Shown: piece after piece, positions 21,506-32,757 of the stretch
How the letters are laid out: each line of letters starts with the position of its first letter
How positions within the stretch are numbered: the first letter of the stretch is position 1
DNA from: Leptodontidium sp. MPI-SDFR-AT-0119
Taxonomy: Eukaryota > Ascomycota > Leotiomycetes > Helotiales > Leptodontidiaceae
Direction: 5' to 3'
DNA: 64,000 nt
NCBI GenBank assembly: GCA_020726505.1
Contig: JAHLEZ010000001.1
Coordinates: forward strand, 1,860,001 to 1,924,000
Notes under the pieces: model-generated
Seen by the model: the letters and a program-made list of their open reading frames with translations, nothing else
Told to the model about the DNA's origin: nothing
The model's database searches: none
Translations under genes and position numbers: made by a program

Positions 21506-22208
21506 GTCGGGTTTGAAGAACAGGTGGTTGTGATGAGAAATATGGGGGTTTAATGGTATATAGAGATGATGCAACTGTAGTGCATGTAAAATTTACCTTA
21601 ATAATCAGCATGGCTGAAGTATCGCGAGACTGTTCACTTCCACTTGCTCTTATATTGATAAGCTCTCGAAATTTCACAACTATCACAAGTTATATCACCC
21701 AAGAGCTTGCGATATAATAGAGTGAAATTCAACTCGCTAAAAACAAACACTGCAAATGCTCTGACCTCGCTAAACGCCCCTTTCCCATCCCAACCCGTCC
21801 TGACCCAGCCCAGCCATCCATTCAGAGTCGATCGTAGTTCAGTATCAGCCGACCTAGTTAGTAGCTAGCTAAGGCAAGGCGACAAAGATATCCATCTGTA
21901 GGTGGAACTAAACCCAGAACTCCATGGGCCGGAAATCCATCGCATCGCGCAAATGTTCAAGAAAACAGTAAAGGAAGAAAACGATGTCCACTACCGTATC
22001 TATCTACTTCTCGACGTAGGTAAATTTGAGCCTGCTCGAGTGGGTTCGCATTGTTGGGGAATTTGACGACGCTAAAATCACGGGGAATATTTGCTTCAAA
22101 GGCTCGTATGCTGGTGTCGCTCATGTTCGTGGGTCTCGTGCTTGGATTGAGGTGTTCATTCCCTATTTTATGTTAGAGGAATGTATTGTCAACGGGAAAC
22201 ATGTCAGC
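21506..22208. other. Convergent 3' intergenic region
   Basis: Between the stops of the ERG26-type gene and the E2 gene. A/T-rich around 21540-21740. No gene recognised. Confidence 0.45.
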
Positions 22209-23933
22209 TTACTCCATGCTTCGTTGAACTGCTCTCCGGAGCTTGCGGTTGTACATCTTCTTGTCGTCTTCTGAGCCCCAGTATAACTTGGCAGCTTCAG
22301 GATTAACTAACGTTCTTGGGTCGTAAGGTGGTGACTCCTCTTCCAGAGCCTCGATGATGGCCTCGATATGCGACTTTACATCCTCGGCTCGTTTGGGGGT
22401 GTAGCAGGGAGTGCCGTCGGAAGCAATGCGGTGGTGGAAGAGTTGAGTTTCGAACCTTGCTCTGGGGTGTTCTTCAGGGAAGCGCGGGCTGAAGAAGAGC
22501 TTGATTCGGAAGAGGCCACCGTCGAGATTGGTCATTGGACGTCCGAAATAGGTAATCGACCAAACAAAGGGATTCTTGTCGACCAGTTCGATATCCAGAG
22601 TAACGTTCTTGTTCCGCTTGTAGGCTTCAACGACCTGTTCGTATTGGCGTTGAAGATTCGAGGAGACTCCGCTTTCCTTCTTCTTCGATACTAAACCCTC
22701 CTCGGCCCATCTATCGGTCTCGGCATCCATCGTCTTGCGAATAAACCTTAAGCGTCTCTCAAGCTCAGTATAGTTGAACTTTCCCTCCATACCATTTCCT
22801 GTGCACTCGAAGGGCATCCGGACGAATTGTTGTCCATCGGTCACCTCAGCCTTCGCCTTGCTGATAGCCAAGAGGTATGAATCGTAGTACCAAAGGAAAC
22901 GGCGTTTGCAGAGATCCTTGAATGGATCAAAGCTCGCGGAAGCTTCATCAAAGTCCCGGTCTACATCAGTCTCTCCGTCGCTATCGCCCTCCTCTACTGA
23001 AGGTAGCTCTTGTACGGTTCCAGACGGCAAAATACTCAAGTACTCCTCCAGCCGCTGGATGACCGAGATTCGGAGGGATTCGTGACGGATCTAGAATTCA
23101 TGTAAGCACAGCCTATTTCCTAGTAGGAACCCAGCCTACCTTGTTCACGTAGTCCTTCTGGTTCTTCTTATCCCCCTCCTCGTTGGCAGTTTCAAAACCT
23201 GGCTCGTTCTCGTATGGATTCGATGACATCAGACTTTGTATCGAGATGAGGATCGACTCTAGGCCTTGCGCTGACGACCATTCCTCCCCTCGTTCACCTC
23301 GCCATGTGCTGTACTCATATCAGCCTCAATACTTCCTGTACTACAAATATACCCTACCCTAAAATGGACCTAAAGTTCCAGGTCAGCCTTCATTTCTGTA
23401 CAGCATCTGCGAAGCCACTCACAAGCACACCTTTCCCCCTGCATATATGTTTGGATTGAATCGACATCTGCCCCCGTTTGTCGTCGTTGCGGTCACAGAA
23501 GGTGCCTTGCCTGGATAGTCTGTACTCGTCTCAGTGTTTCGTCCTTGCATTTCTTCATACTGCCTGCCATACCTCTGCCAAACTTGACTGAGAACTAGGA
23601 GTAAATTAGCATAGATCTGCCATGGTCTACAGAGTCTGACCAACCTCGAAGAAGCCGAATTCATAGGGTGTGTCGGAAGGACCAATTATGATTGCCTTGA
23701 CGTTACGGACATCCACGTCACGGCATGCGACCGCCAGGGCTAAAAGTCAGATCTGTCAGTTCATTATCCCCCAGGTCAGAGAGCGGCAGAGCGTCAGGAG
23801 TTCCTACACAGATCAGAAGACTTCTGGAGGTCTGATAGCTCCTAGAAGTTCAGCGTCAGCCTTGCGACCCCACCATGGATGCGCCATTTGCCAGACGTAC
23901 CCTCGTAATTCGGATTATGGAGTGATTCGACAT
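22209..23933 (-). CDS. Ubiquitin-conjugating enzyme E2 with two UBC folds (UBE2Z-like N-terminal domain)
   Basis: Eight exons on the minus strand encode about 444 aa, starting MSNHSIIRITREL (ATG 23933). The N-terminal UBC fold (about 1-165) includes [36 protein letters not shown] with the catalytic Cys near residue 90, then LISIQSLMSSNPYENEPGFE, which closely resembles human UBE2Z. A 12-nt exon (23358-23369) supplies the SILG part directly after the Cys. After a charged linker, residues about 310-440 form a second UBC-like fold (NPFVWSITYFGRPMTNLDGGLFRIKLFF, FPEEHPRARFETQLFHHRI, DGTPC, NPEAAKLYW). It has a Cys at roughly the expected place but lacks the usual HPN. Function: E2 transfer of ubiquitin or a ubiquitin-like protein. 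The role of the second fold is unknown. Confidence 0.85.
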
Positions 23934-25819
23934 GATGGATGATCAATGATCCGTCGCAGAATCAGTGGGCTTTCTTTTCCTGAGCAGGTTCATATGGTGA
24001 GAGAAGGTTGTTGTGTTTAAGTAGAAGTGGAAGTGGAAGTAGAAGTGGAAGTGGAAATGGAGGTGGTGAGTGTGGATTCTAGGATATGACAGAGGAGGGA
24101 AGCGTCTAGTAAACGGGAGACGGAAACAGCGCAGACAGACTCGCTTGACTAGTTCTAAGCACCCAGCTAACGTGAGGCTGAAGCTGCTGAACTTTAATCC
24201 AGGCCAAAATTCACAGGAGTTTGCTTATGTAAGTATCTCAAGAGGAGATAATTGTCAATTTGGACTCGAGATTCAAAATTTCTGTATTGCATGTTTTCGT
24301 CTTTATATGTTTTTCTAAAAGGCGGGATATTGGGTATTGGAAAATTCGGGTTTCACTGCAGCTCTCTTCATGAATGAGTTGGCACAAGCTTCTGGTGTGA
24401 ACCTAATACGTAGGTATCTGGTAGATATGCCATGAAGTTAAGTAAGGGTAATAAGACTTATGAAGATGAATTTAGATATCAAACAAAAAATGGCCTTCAA
24501 GTGAATCGTATTTCTTCAAATGAAATTTTTGCTGTACTGGACTCTTGAGCAGCAAACTTTTGCTGACTTGGTAACGAAGTATAGCCCCAAGGCAGTCAGT
24601 ATAGAAATTACTATGAACCAACCCACTGACATAGGTCCATACCTACGTAGACCAACCGAGAAGGCTCACTTTTATATCCTGTAGCTCATCATGGGTGTGC
24701 TTCGGGGCAAACTCCTTCCAGCCTCTGCATTGTCAAAGGGTACTCAACCAAATAAATCATCTGACGCAAATTGCAATAAATTGCCGAGCCAAGTCGGGGG
24801 ACCTGAGACCTGGTTTGAGGAATGCCATGTCCAGATCACTGGGATTGAATGGGCTAGGATTGAAATGCTTCCCATTGTACTGCTCTCACGAAGGAGAAGT
24901 AAATTACTTGGAGGAAATCGACTGGTGTCGATAAAACTTGGCGAGCATGGCTGTTAATAGATTCTGCTTGCCCAATGAAATTATGTGTCAGGAATAGTCT
25001 GTTGATCTGCACGTCCATATCCCCCCTTTGCGAAAAGTCGACCAAGAGCTGCTCACCAGCCAGGGCACATCCTCCACTCCACTCCACTCCATCTGCAGCT
25101 GTGCTGGCATTGTTGTGGCCTGAGGCTCGAGCCAATTTTAAACCTCCACGAGAAGCGGGACGGGACCGACTTGGAGGACCTTTGGCTTCAGGACCCAACC
25201 CAACCTCACCTTCTGAGCAAGCACCTCGATTGCCAACCTCTTGCACATTGTCGCTGGCGCCTCTTCCTCTCTCGTTCAACGCATTCACAACTTTCCCTAC
25301 CGTTGACGAGTATTACACCTATTCACGCAGGAGGATTCAAGGCTGAGCGGGCGCAATCCCTCACAGACTGAAGACTCGAATTCCTACCTCAGTAACAACT
25401 GCTCACCGACACCACGCGACTGAGTCGCAGCACATCTCACCTCGAATCCTACATTTTCTGCCCAATCCAGGGATTCATATTGATGCAATAAGACGAGCCT
25501 AGCGGGAGTACTTGGGACGATATTGCTCCTGGCGCTGGGTTCATGTTTCAGGTGCTGCGGGCAGGACATTCGAGTCTCCAGCTCGTAATCGCACATGCAG
25601 AGGCCAATTAACCCAATTCTGACGACTTGACAACACCAGATTTAGACTGCGATTAGTAGTGCTGGTTCAAGTCTGTTATTTCATCATCTCCCGAACAACA
25701 CGTTCACCCTGGCGACCACAACCCCACAAGCCCGAGTCTCGAATTCAGCTATTCGAAAGCTGCCCCAGTACAAACAATATACCAGTGATTGAAATAGGAG
25801 GACATAATTTGAATTGGGC
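23934..25819. other. Divergent intergenic region / long 5' leader of LRG1-type gene
   Basis: About 1.9 kb between divergent genes. Contains a purine repeat (24018-24067) and upstream short ORFs before 25820; a long leader for the RhoGAP gene is plausible. Frames at 24691-25371 show no domain. Confidence 0.4.
24018..24067 (+). repeat. Purine-rich GAAGTG/GAAGTA tandem repeat
   Basis: About eight imperfect six-base units (variants of GGAAGT/AGAAGT) upstream of the E2 gene. A polypurine tract of this kind is prone to slippage. Confidence 0.75.
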
Positions 25820-28800
25820 ATGATGAGTCCACAGTCAGAAGGAGGACCTTCGGGTCAGCACAGTGGCCAGTATACTGCATACGATCCAGACAGAGACAGT
25901 GTTCCAGCAGACTATTCCAGACAACCACATCCCGAGGACAGAGGACGCTACCAATCGGAGAGAGATGTGCAGGATGGACCACTTCCCAGACCAAATGGGG
26001 CATTTGCGTCGGACAACCGAATTACTGCATCGCCTTCTGGCAGCACAAGTGGTAGGGAGAGAGATAGAGAAGGAGGACTAGCGAAGACGAGTGGGGAACG
26101 CAATCGGTCAAGGACAAGAAACGGGAGGACTGCGTCAGGACAACTAAGACTCTGCAAGAAATGTGGCGAGCCTTTGACAGGGCAGTTTGTTCGAGCACTA
26201 GGGGGCACATTCCATTTGGACTGCTTCAGATGCCGAGTATGTCCTTTGTGTTTTGTTTATGAACGTACACTAACCCTTTTGCTAGGATTGTGGGGAGATA
26301 GTAGCTTCAAAGTTCTTCCCAGTTGATGATGAGAGTGGAGAAGGTCAATATCCACTTTGTGAAACCGACTACTTTCGACGATTGGATTTGATATGCTACA
26401 AGTGCAATGGAGCACTCAGAGGATCCTACATAACTGCCCTTGACCGGAAATATCACATTGATCACTTCACGTGTTCAGTATGCCCTACAGTTTTTGGAGC
26501 ACAAGACAGTTATTACGAGCACGACGGCCAAGTCTATTGTCATTACCATTATTCCACCCAATTTGCACAAAGATGTAATGGATGTCAAACTGCTATCCTA
26601 AAACAGTTTGTGGAAATATTTCGAAATGGTCAGAATCAGCATTGGCACCCTGAATGCTACATGATTCACAAGTTCTGGAATGTTCGACTGGCATCATCAC
26701 AGGAAAAGCAAGACAAGGAGGAGGTCGACTTGTCCCAGGATACGACAGATGAGGCAGGTCGAAATGCTGTCCGTGATCTGGAAGAGAGAATGGAGGAGAA
26801 GGTTTACAAGATCTGGAGTGTTCTTTCAACCTTTGAAGAATCCTCGGCTGCTTGCATCTCAGATATGCTTCTCCATGTGAGCAATGGTGCCTACGTGGAC
26901 GGAGTTTTGGTTGCAAAAAAGTTCATTTGGCATGTGGATATCTTGTTTCGTTCTGCTGATAAGCTTGACTCCACTATGTCAACACTCGGCCCAAAAGGTA
27001 AGCATCTCTCTACTTACCCACAGTTTTACAAGCATGCTAATGACACCAGGATTATCCTATTCGAGAGAGGCGAAGTTACTGTGCAAGAAGATCGTAGCCT
27101 TCTTCTCACTTCTGTCGAAAAGCCAGGAGGGAGGCGTCAGAAAGCTTGGCGTCACTCAAGAGCTGCTTGCGCTGGTAACTGGTCTTGCTCATTATCTGAA
27201 GCTTCTGATCAGAATATGCTTGCAGGGCGCTCTGAAGGTCGAACGAGAGCATCAAAGTTCGGAATGTCTGCAGGAATTTCTTGACGACCTAGGTGACATG
27301 GAGGCTATCAAGAATGAAGATTCTCTTGAAACCACCACAGGAACGTCAAACCTAGGCAGCTCGAATCCGGATCAATGCGTCAGCTGTCGGAGAACCATCG
27401 AAGATGAATGCGCTCGATTGGGGGAGCGGAGATGGCATTTGGGATGTCTCAAGTGCACCAACTGTGCTCGAGAGCTGGGTCAAAATCTTGAGGATGCGAG
27501 GTGGAGCGATCAAGAACAACGAATCTTTTGCAACAACTGCGAAGGACGAACCCAAGGTGCCGTTGGAGGATTCGAACGGGTAACGAGACTTCAAGAATAT
27601 GTATTCTTGCTGCGTGTCTCGCTAGCTAGGTTGCTGGACATGCTACGAAGTAGTGGCAGTCTTCCGCACACCTCTGATGATCCAAACTTGAATGGTTACG
27701 ACTCTTCCGAAGGACACCGACTGCCTGCTCAGAACGACGCGCCCCTTCTGAGATCTGATACGCGATCAAAGTCATACGGTGGTAATTCGGATGATAAACG
27801 TGTATCCTCTTCTTACGAAAACACACTGAATGATGTCCGCCGGCTACGAAGCACACGTATGGATAAGCACCTTTCATCAACGATCAAGAAGGCGCGAACA
27901 TCGCGGGTATTAGAAGGTCCAGATGGCCGAGGAGTACGACCAGGATCAGCTGGAGCTGATGGTTCCGATCAACGAGATCCTAATTTCCAGATAGTGGAGG
28001 AAAGAGATGGTGCTGGCGAGTCGCGCACGGAGCTCATGTTCAGTGGTAGCAATGGTATTACTCTGGACGACATTCCGAGAATTGTTGCAGCTGAGCAGGC
28101 TAAGGAGCAACGCCCAAATGCCTACAAGCATGCTCGCCATGAGATGTTCCGCACATCCATCACGGAGCCAAAGCTTCTCAATGGGCACCAGCGCAATCTG
28201 TCTAGCGGAAATCCCCTTGATCAACCTGGAGTAGGAGAGTCCTCACCTCAAAGACGAGAAGGCAAGAGATACTTTTCCGAGCTTTCTGCCTTGGAGTACT
28301 TCATTGTTCGACACGTGGCCGTGATTGCGATGCAACCGATGTTGGAGGGTCACTTCACAATGGAGGAGCTCCTCAACTTGATTGAAACACGGAAACCAAC
28401 ATTTTGGACGAAGGTTGGCAAAGCTCTCAAGACTGATGGCAAGAAAGGTGGAAAGAAGAAGGGTGTCTTCGGTGTACCTCTTGAAGTTATCATCGAAAGG
28501 GATGGGGCGGACTCTACTGAAGGCATCGGGCCAGGTGCATTGCGAATCCCAGCAATGGTTGATGATGCCGTTACTACTATGCGAAAGATGGACCTTTCGG
28601 TGGAAGGTGTGTTCAGAAAGAACGGTAACATCAAGCGCTTGAACGATACCATGGCAACAATCGACAGGGACGGATGTGAAGCAGTGGACTTCTCAAAGGA
28701 GAACGTCGTGCAAGTTGCTGCTATTCTCAAGAAGTATCTTCGAGAGCTTCCAGATCCACTCCTGACCTTCAAGCTACACCGACTCTTCATTGCGTCGCAG

Positions 28801-29600
28801 AAGATTGCGGACGAAGACAAGCGGCGACGTATTCTACATTTGACGTGCTGTCTACTTCCAAAGGCTCATCGAGATTGCCTCGAAGTTCTTTGCGCCTTCT
28901 TCAACTTCGTTGCCTCCTTCCACCAAGTCGATGAAGAATCAGGATCAAAGATGGACACGCACAACCTTGCGACCGTTATTGCGCCTAATATTCTCTACAC
29001 CAACGCAAAGACACCCGTTGATGATAATTTCCTGGCAATCGAGGTTGTACACACGCTCATTGAATGCAACGAGCAAATGTGTGAGGTAAGTCTTGGTTTT
29101 TTTCCTTCCTCATTCTTCAATGACTAACCATGGTCCAGGTTCCTGAAGATTTGCAGTCAATTTTGAGTGACCAGACCCTCTTCAATAATCCAAGTGACAT
29201 CACTACGAAGGAAATCTTGAAGCGATATGGTGACCTTGGTGCGGCTGGTGGACCACGACGCACAGTCGAGACCGAGTCTTCTCCGTTGAGCAAATCCAAA
29301 GACGGTCGACCACTAGCGCCTGTTGTAACCCGAGTTGACACAGATCCCTCTCAAGCCTATGCTTGGCAGAAAGAAAGCAGTGTTCGTCATGTCCAGGATC
29401 CTTCTGCACCCTACGTAGGTAGTTCCAACCAAAACACACCGCCCCAACAACAGTGGCAGGGACAAGACCTTGATCACCCGTCTCCATATCCTCACCGTAA
29501 CGGGACACCCGATAGCCAGCAGGAATCCCGACGAGAATACCGTAATTCGGGATGGAGTCGACCACAAAACGGATCTGTTGGTGTCACTGGAGCTGGATGA
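25820..29600 (+). CDS. LRG1: LIM-domain Rho GTPase-activating protein (LRG1 type)
   Basis: Exons 25820-26236, 26286-26997, 27050-29085 and 29139-29600 encode 1208 aa. After a disordered leader come LIM 1 (CKKCGEPLTG...HLDCFRCRDCG, split by intron 1), LIM 2 (CYKCNGALRG...CSVC...CHYHY), a further half-LIM (RCNGCQTAI...HWHPECY), and LIM 3 (CVSCRRTIE...CLKCTNC...CNNC) near residue 510. The RhoGAP domain lies at about 890-1090 with arginine finger GVFRKNGN, LKKYLRELPDPLL and NLATVIAPNIL. Family knowledge: yeast Lrg1 and Neurospora LRG-1 switch off Rho1, controlling cell-wall glucan synthesis and tip growth from the cytosol and growth sites. The C-terminal 150 residues are disordered. All key residues are present. 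Confidence 0.92.
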
Positions 29601-30520
29601 TATTGGAACCCATAATGCATAACGTACATTCCTTTCTACTGCGCGAGGCGCCTCTTACCACGACTATACCATGAAGAGACCAGGCTCTTCTCCACGAACC
29701 CCATGACGGCCGATCTCGTCTACTCTTGTGCCGAATTTCTTTCCAACATTCTGCAGTTCAGCAGCCCATTTCCGAAGCATTGGACCACGGCGTTAATTTT
29801 CTCTTCCACCACCAGCAAGCATTTGCGTTTATATGCAGCTGCGCTGATCGATTGTTTGTTATATGTCTACTTGATATTGAAGGGCCTTACCTCCGAGGAG
29901 GGAGCCGGGAATTGTTTGGAGTACATGGTGTGGCATCTTTGGGGAGGTTTTTATTCGAAGCTCTCCCTTCTGAAAAGGATGGAGGATGGGAACGGGCTTG
30001 GCTTCAGCGGATGGAAAAGAAACATCGCGCTGTTCGCATATCTTCTTTTGATTTTTCTTTTCTGGCCTGACCGGGATGCCTGCCCGTATTCAGCAGATGG
30101 ATGAAGGGCTGGGAGTTAAGGTGGGCCCCTCGGTCAGACAGAGCAAGTATGTCGATGAATGGACATGTGAACAAAACCTTCCATGATGGACCAATCGACT
30201 TGACAATTCAACTGTGTAATTCTAATGTATTGCCCCACTACATGATGACCTGGCTGGATAAGTTACGCCACACGAAGCTACGACGTTCCTTCTTGGTGAT
30301 TTGGTCCAACTAAATTCTGACACCAGCAACTCCAAGTACCTCGTACTTCACCTTTTCACCAAGCGGCAGTGGAATGGCTAATCAACATCCACAGCCTATC
30401 TCAAATCACAAATATCCCAGCAAGATCACGATTAACAATCCCATTTCTTAACACCTCTCAATCGGGGTGATTTTCGCACATCCCCCCTTAGTTTCTTTTG
30501 GTCTCGTAATGTAGTTGTGA
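29601..30520. other. 3' flank of the LRG1-type gene, no gene recognised
   Basis: Probably 3' UTR and spacer up to the transposon insertion. The plus-strand frames at 29703-30104 overlap each other and show no domain. Confidence 0.4.
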
Positions 30521-30522
30521 TA

Positions 30523-30537
30523 TCCCCTTAGGTGCCA
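30523..30537 (+). repeat. Terminal inverted repeat of the 2-kb element (transposase 3' side)
   Basis: TCCCCTTAGGTGCCA, exact complement of 32557-32571. Confidence 0.82.
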
Positions 30538-30654
30538 CCAGGAATACCCTCCTGAAGAGCCTGTATGGTACGCTGAAGCGAGCCCCTAATTTAGCGAAGA
30601 ATACTAAAAGTTAGCGCCAGTCATAAAAAACCACTTTTTTACGGCTAAATCGTG

Positions 30655-32408
30655 TCATTTTGAATGATAAACTACAAAGCAGTCTCTTAATTTACAAAGA
30701 TAAACATCACACTCTTTACAGCCAAAGCTAGATGAGGACCTCTTACTAGGGCGGCCCATATTCGCGGCTCTTTCGGCTAGAGCTACTCTTTTCCGGGGCC
30801 GGTCGAAGAATCGTCCTCCTTTACACGCTACGCAGTTTGCTCTCGTAGGCATTTTGATCAGGGTATGCCGATGAACTGGGACTTCTAAAGCATCGCCAGA
30901 TAGCCCTGAAACACGCCTTTTCCGAGAGCCTGGCGCATCGGATCCCCTGGCAATTAATGCTTCCACGAGTTGGATACGGAAATCGTCTTGATTCCGGAAA
31001 TCAATAGTTTCCACGTCATAACTAGAGTACTGGCAAATCAAGTAACAGTTACTCAATACTACCAAAAGCAAGTATTGGTAAAGAGCTTGAACTGGCCCTC
31101 TCTTTACACGCCTGAGGCCTTCATTATGGCCTTGAAGTTGGTCCCCTAAATCGACGGCATTCATAAACTGGTTGTATGCGTCGTAACTCTCCGGAATCCA
31201 CAGCTTTTTGACAGCTTCGCCAGGGCCATACGGAGCCCTGCTTACAGTTGCATTGCCGGCACTTTCTTTTGGACGTTTCCGTAGCCGTAAAACCTTGGTT
31301 TTGCCATCCCAATATGTTGACATAAGCAAAGCAAAGGCTCCGTCCTGAAACCCCTGTTGGCAGACTAGACCTGACTCCGTAGGGTACGAGTGAGTCTCTC
31401 CCCAAGGCATAGCATTCGGCCCCTTTTCCCTGTGTTTTTTGAGGTCTACTAGCTCTTGAACCACTCCGGATGAGATGCGACATGTACCCGTAGATGCGAT
31501 ATTCATTTTCCGTAGGTGTTCAAACAACTGAGGAGACGTGAAGAGGTTATCTACGTACACATAGTACGAAGCTTCCGGTAGGGTACTTAAAAGGTGTGGT
31601 ACCACTGCTTGAGTCTTGTTGAGATCCTTCGGTTTTTTGACCTTGTATGCACCGCCTTACTTCCCAGGTACGTGATACGCCCATTGTAAAAAGAAGCCTT
31701 GTTGTGCAATAACCCATATCTTGATTCCGGTGGGAGTAAGCTTTCCAGGAATGGTAGTTATCAGCTTACTTCGGCCGGTAAACCTCGATATGGCCTCATC
31801 CACGGCTACTTGTTAGCCAGGTTTCCAGAATAGTAGGTTTGTTTGCTGAATATGTGTATTCAATGGTTCCAGCTATGTAAAATTAGCTTCATACAACTAA
31901 AAGTAAGTGAGAAACTAACCTTATCGTACACATGGGCATTCTCATTTGTACTAATTCTGAATCGTCGCCGCAGCTCTTGAAATCGATTCCTTGAGAATAT
32001 CTTGGTAATAGCGTGAAAAGGGGTTATTTTCTTAGTAGACTAATAATCTTTGATCGAATTGAGAGGGTACACAGTCATGTAGACTAAGAAGGCTAAATAC
32101 AAGTAGATTTCTGATCGACAAGTAGGTTCCCATGCCGCTGCACGAGATCCAGGCTTTAGTACATCGTCTGGAAAATCCCTTTGGTACGAGTTTGTAGCGG
32201 AAACGATTTGATCTACTATGTCTTCATTGTAGTACTTTATAAAAAGGGAAACAGGGTCCTCTGGAGAGTAGTCCTCTGGCATATGCACCTCAAAGTCGAA
32301 TTCGTCAAGCTCCATAGGTGTAAATGAGCTTCCAGCCTTTGGAAGAGGTTTTACCTTCGGCCGAAGGGTTCTAGCATCGGTGGTATCCGCAATTACAGGT
32401 TCAGGCAT
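30655..32408 (-). pseudogene. PiggyBac-like (DDE_Tnp_1_7) transposase with three in-frame stops
   Basis: One continuous frame from ATG 32408 to 30655, assuming a 47-nt intron at 31919-31873 (GTTAGT...CATAG). It carries stops at 32042-32040 (TAG), 31815-31813 (TAA) and 31659-31657 (TAA). Domain order: N-terminal piggyBac region (KPGSRAAAWEPTCRSEIYLYLA), first catalytic Asp in VAVDEAISRFTGRSKL, second Asp in YVDNLFTSPQLFEHL, third in MNAVDLGDQLQGHN, and a C-terminal Cys-rich zinc-binding tail (CVACKGGRFF...CKECDVYLC). All three acidic residues survive. Each stop can be made from CAA or TGG by a single CpA-to-TpA change, the signature of repeat-induced point mutation. No functional transposase can be made from this copy. 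Confidence 0.85.
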
Positions 32409-32556
32409 TGTTGCTGCATTGAAAAGTGGATAATTTTGGTGTAAAAAGTAGGTTTATTGATGTCTTTGTTGATGCCCCACCTCTAGCGCCGATGCCCTGT
32501 AGTGCAGGCTCCCATGGCAACCAGTCAGCGCACGTGCCCTGTGGGGAGGGTGCTTA

Positions 32557-32571
32557 TGGCACCTAAGGGGA
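32557..32571 (-). repeat. Terminal inverted repeat of the 2-kb element (transposase 5' side)
   Basis: TGGCACCTAAGGGGA, followed by TA. Just inside, GGTGC/GCACC can form a small hairpin. Confidence 0.82.
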
Positions 32572-32757
32572 TAGTAGGATGTTGATTTCAAAACAATGAT
32601 GCCAACCCTGCATGCGACCCCACATGAGTTTAAAGCTGCCCCTCTAACCCCTCCTCACATCAAAGGCTAACTAACTCCCTACAACTAAAGACAACGCTGA
32701 TTTCCACCTGAATTTACAGTTAGAAGCAGATATCTCGCCTGAAATTCTAACCTCACA

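Larger units (their letters stand above)
30523..32571 (-). mobile_element. PiggyBac-like DNA transposon, 2049 bp, full length but coding-dead
   Basis: Ends are TCCCCTTAGGTGCCA (30523-30537) and its complement (32557-32571), flanked by TA on both sides (30521-30522, 32572-32573). It holds one transposase reading frame on the minus strand and nothing else. End sequences and the first coding residues match the 325-bp element at 3.5 kb in layout, though the inverted repeats differ at a few positions, so the two are relatives rather than copies. PiggyBac elements normally duplicate TTAA; here only TA is visible. Confidence 0.82.

Noticed and set aside
26884..27050. Alternative in-frame start for a 747-codon protein in the RhoGAP gene
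   Set aside because: The frame before 27050 is intron plus off-frame exon; splicing 26997 to 27050 joins the LIM half to the rest.
29703..30104. Two overlapping plus-strand frames after the RhoGAP gene
   Set aside because: Lie in the likely 3' UTR; no domain.
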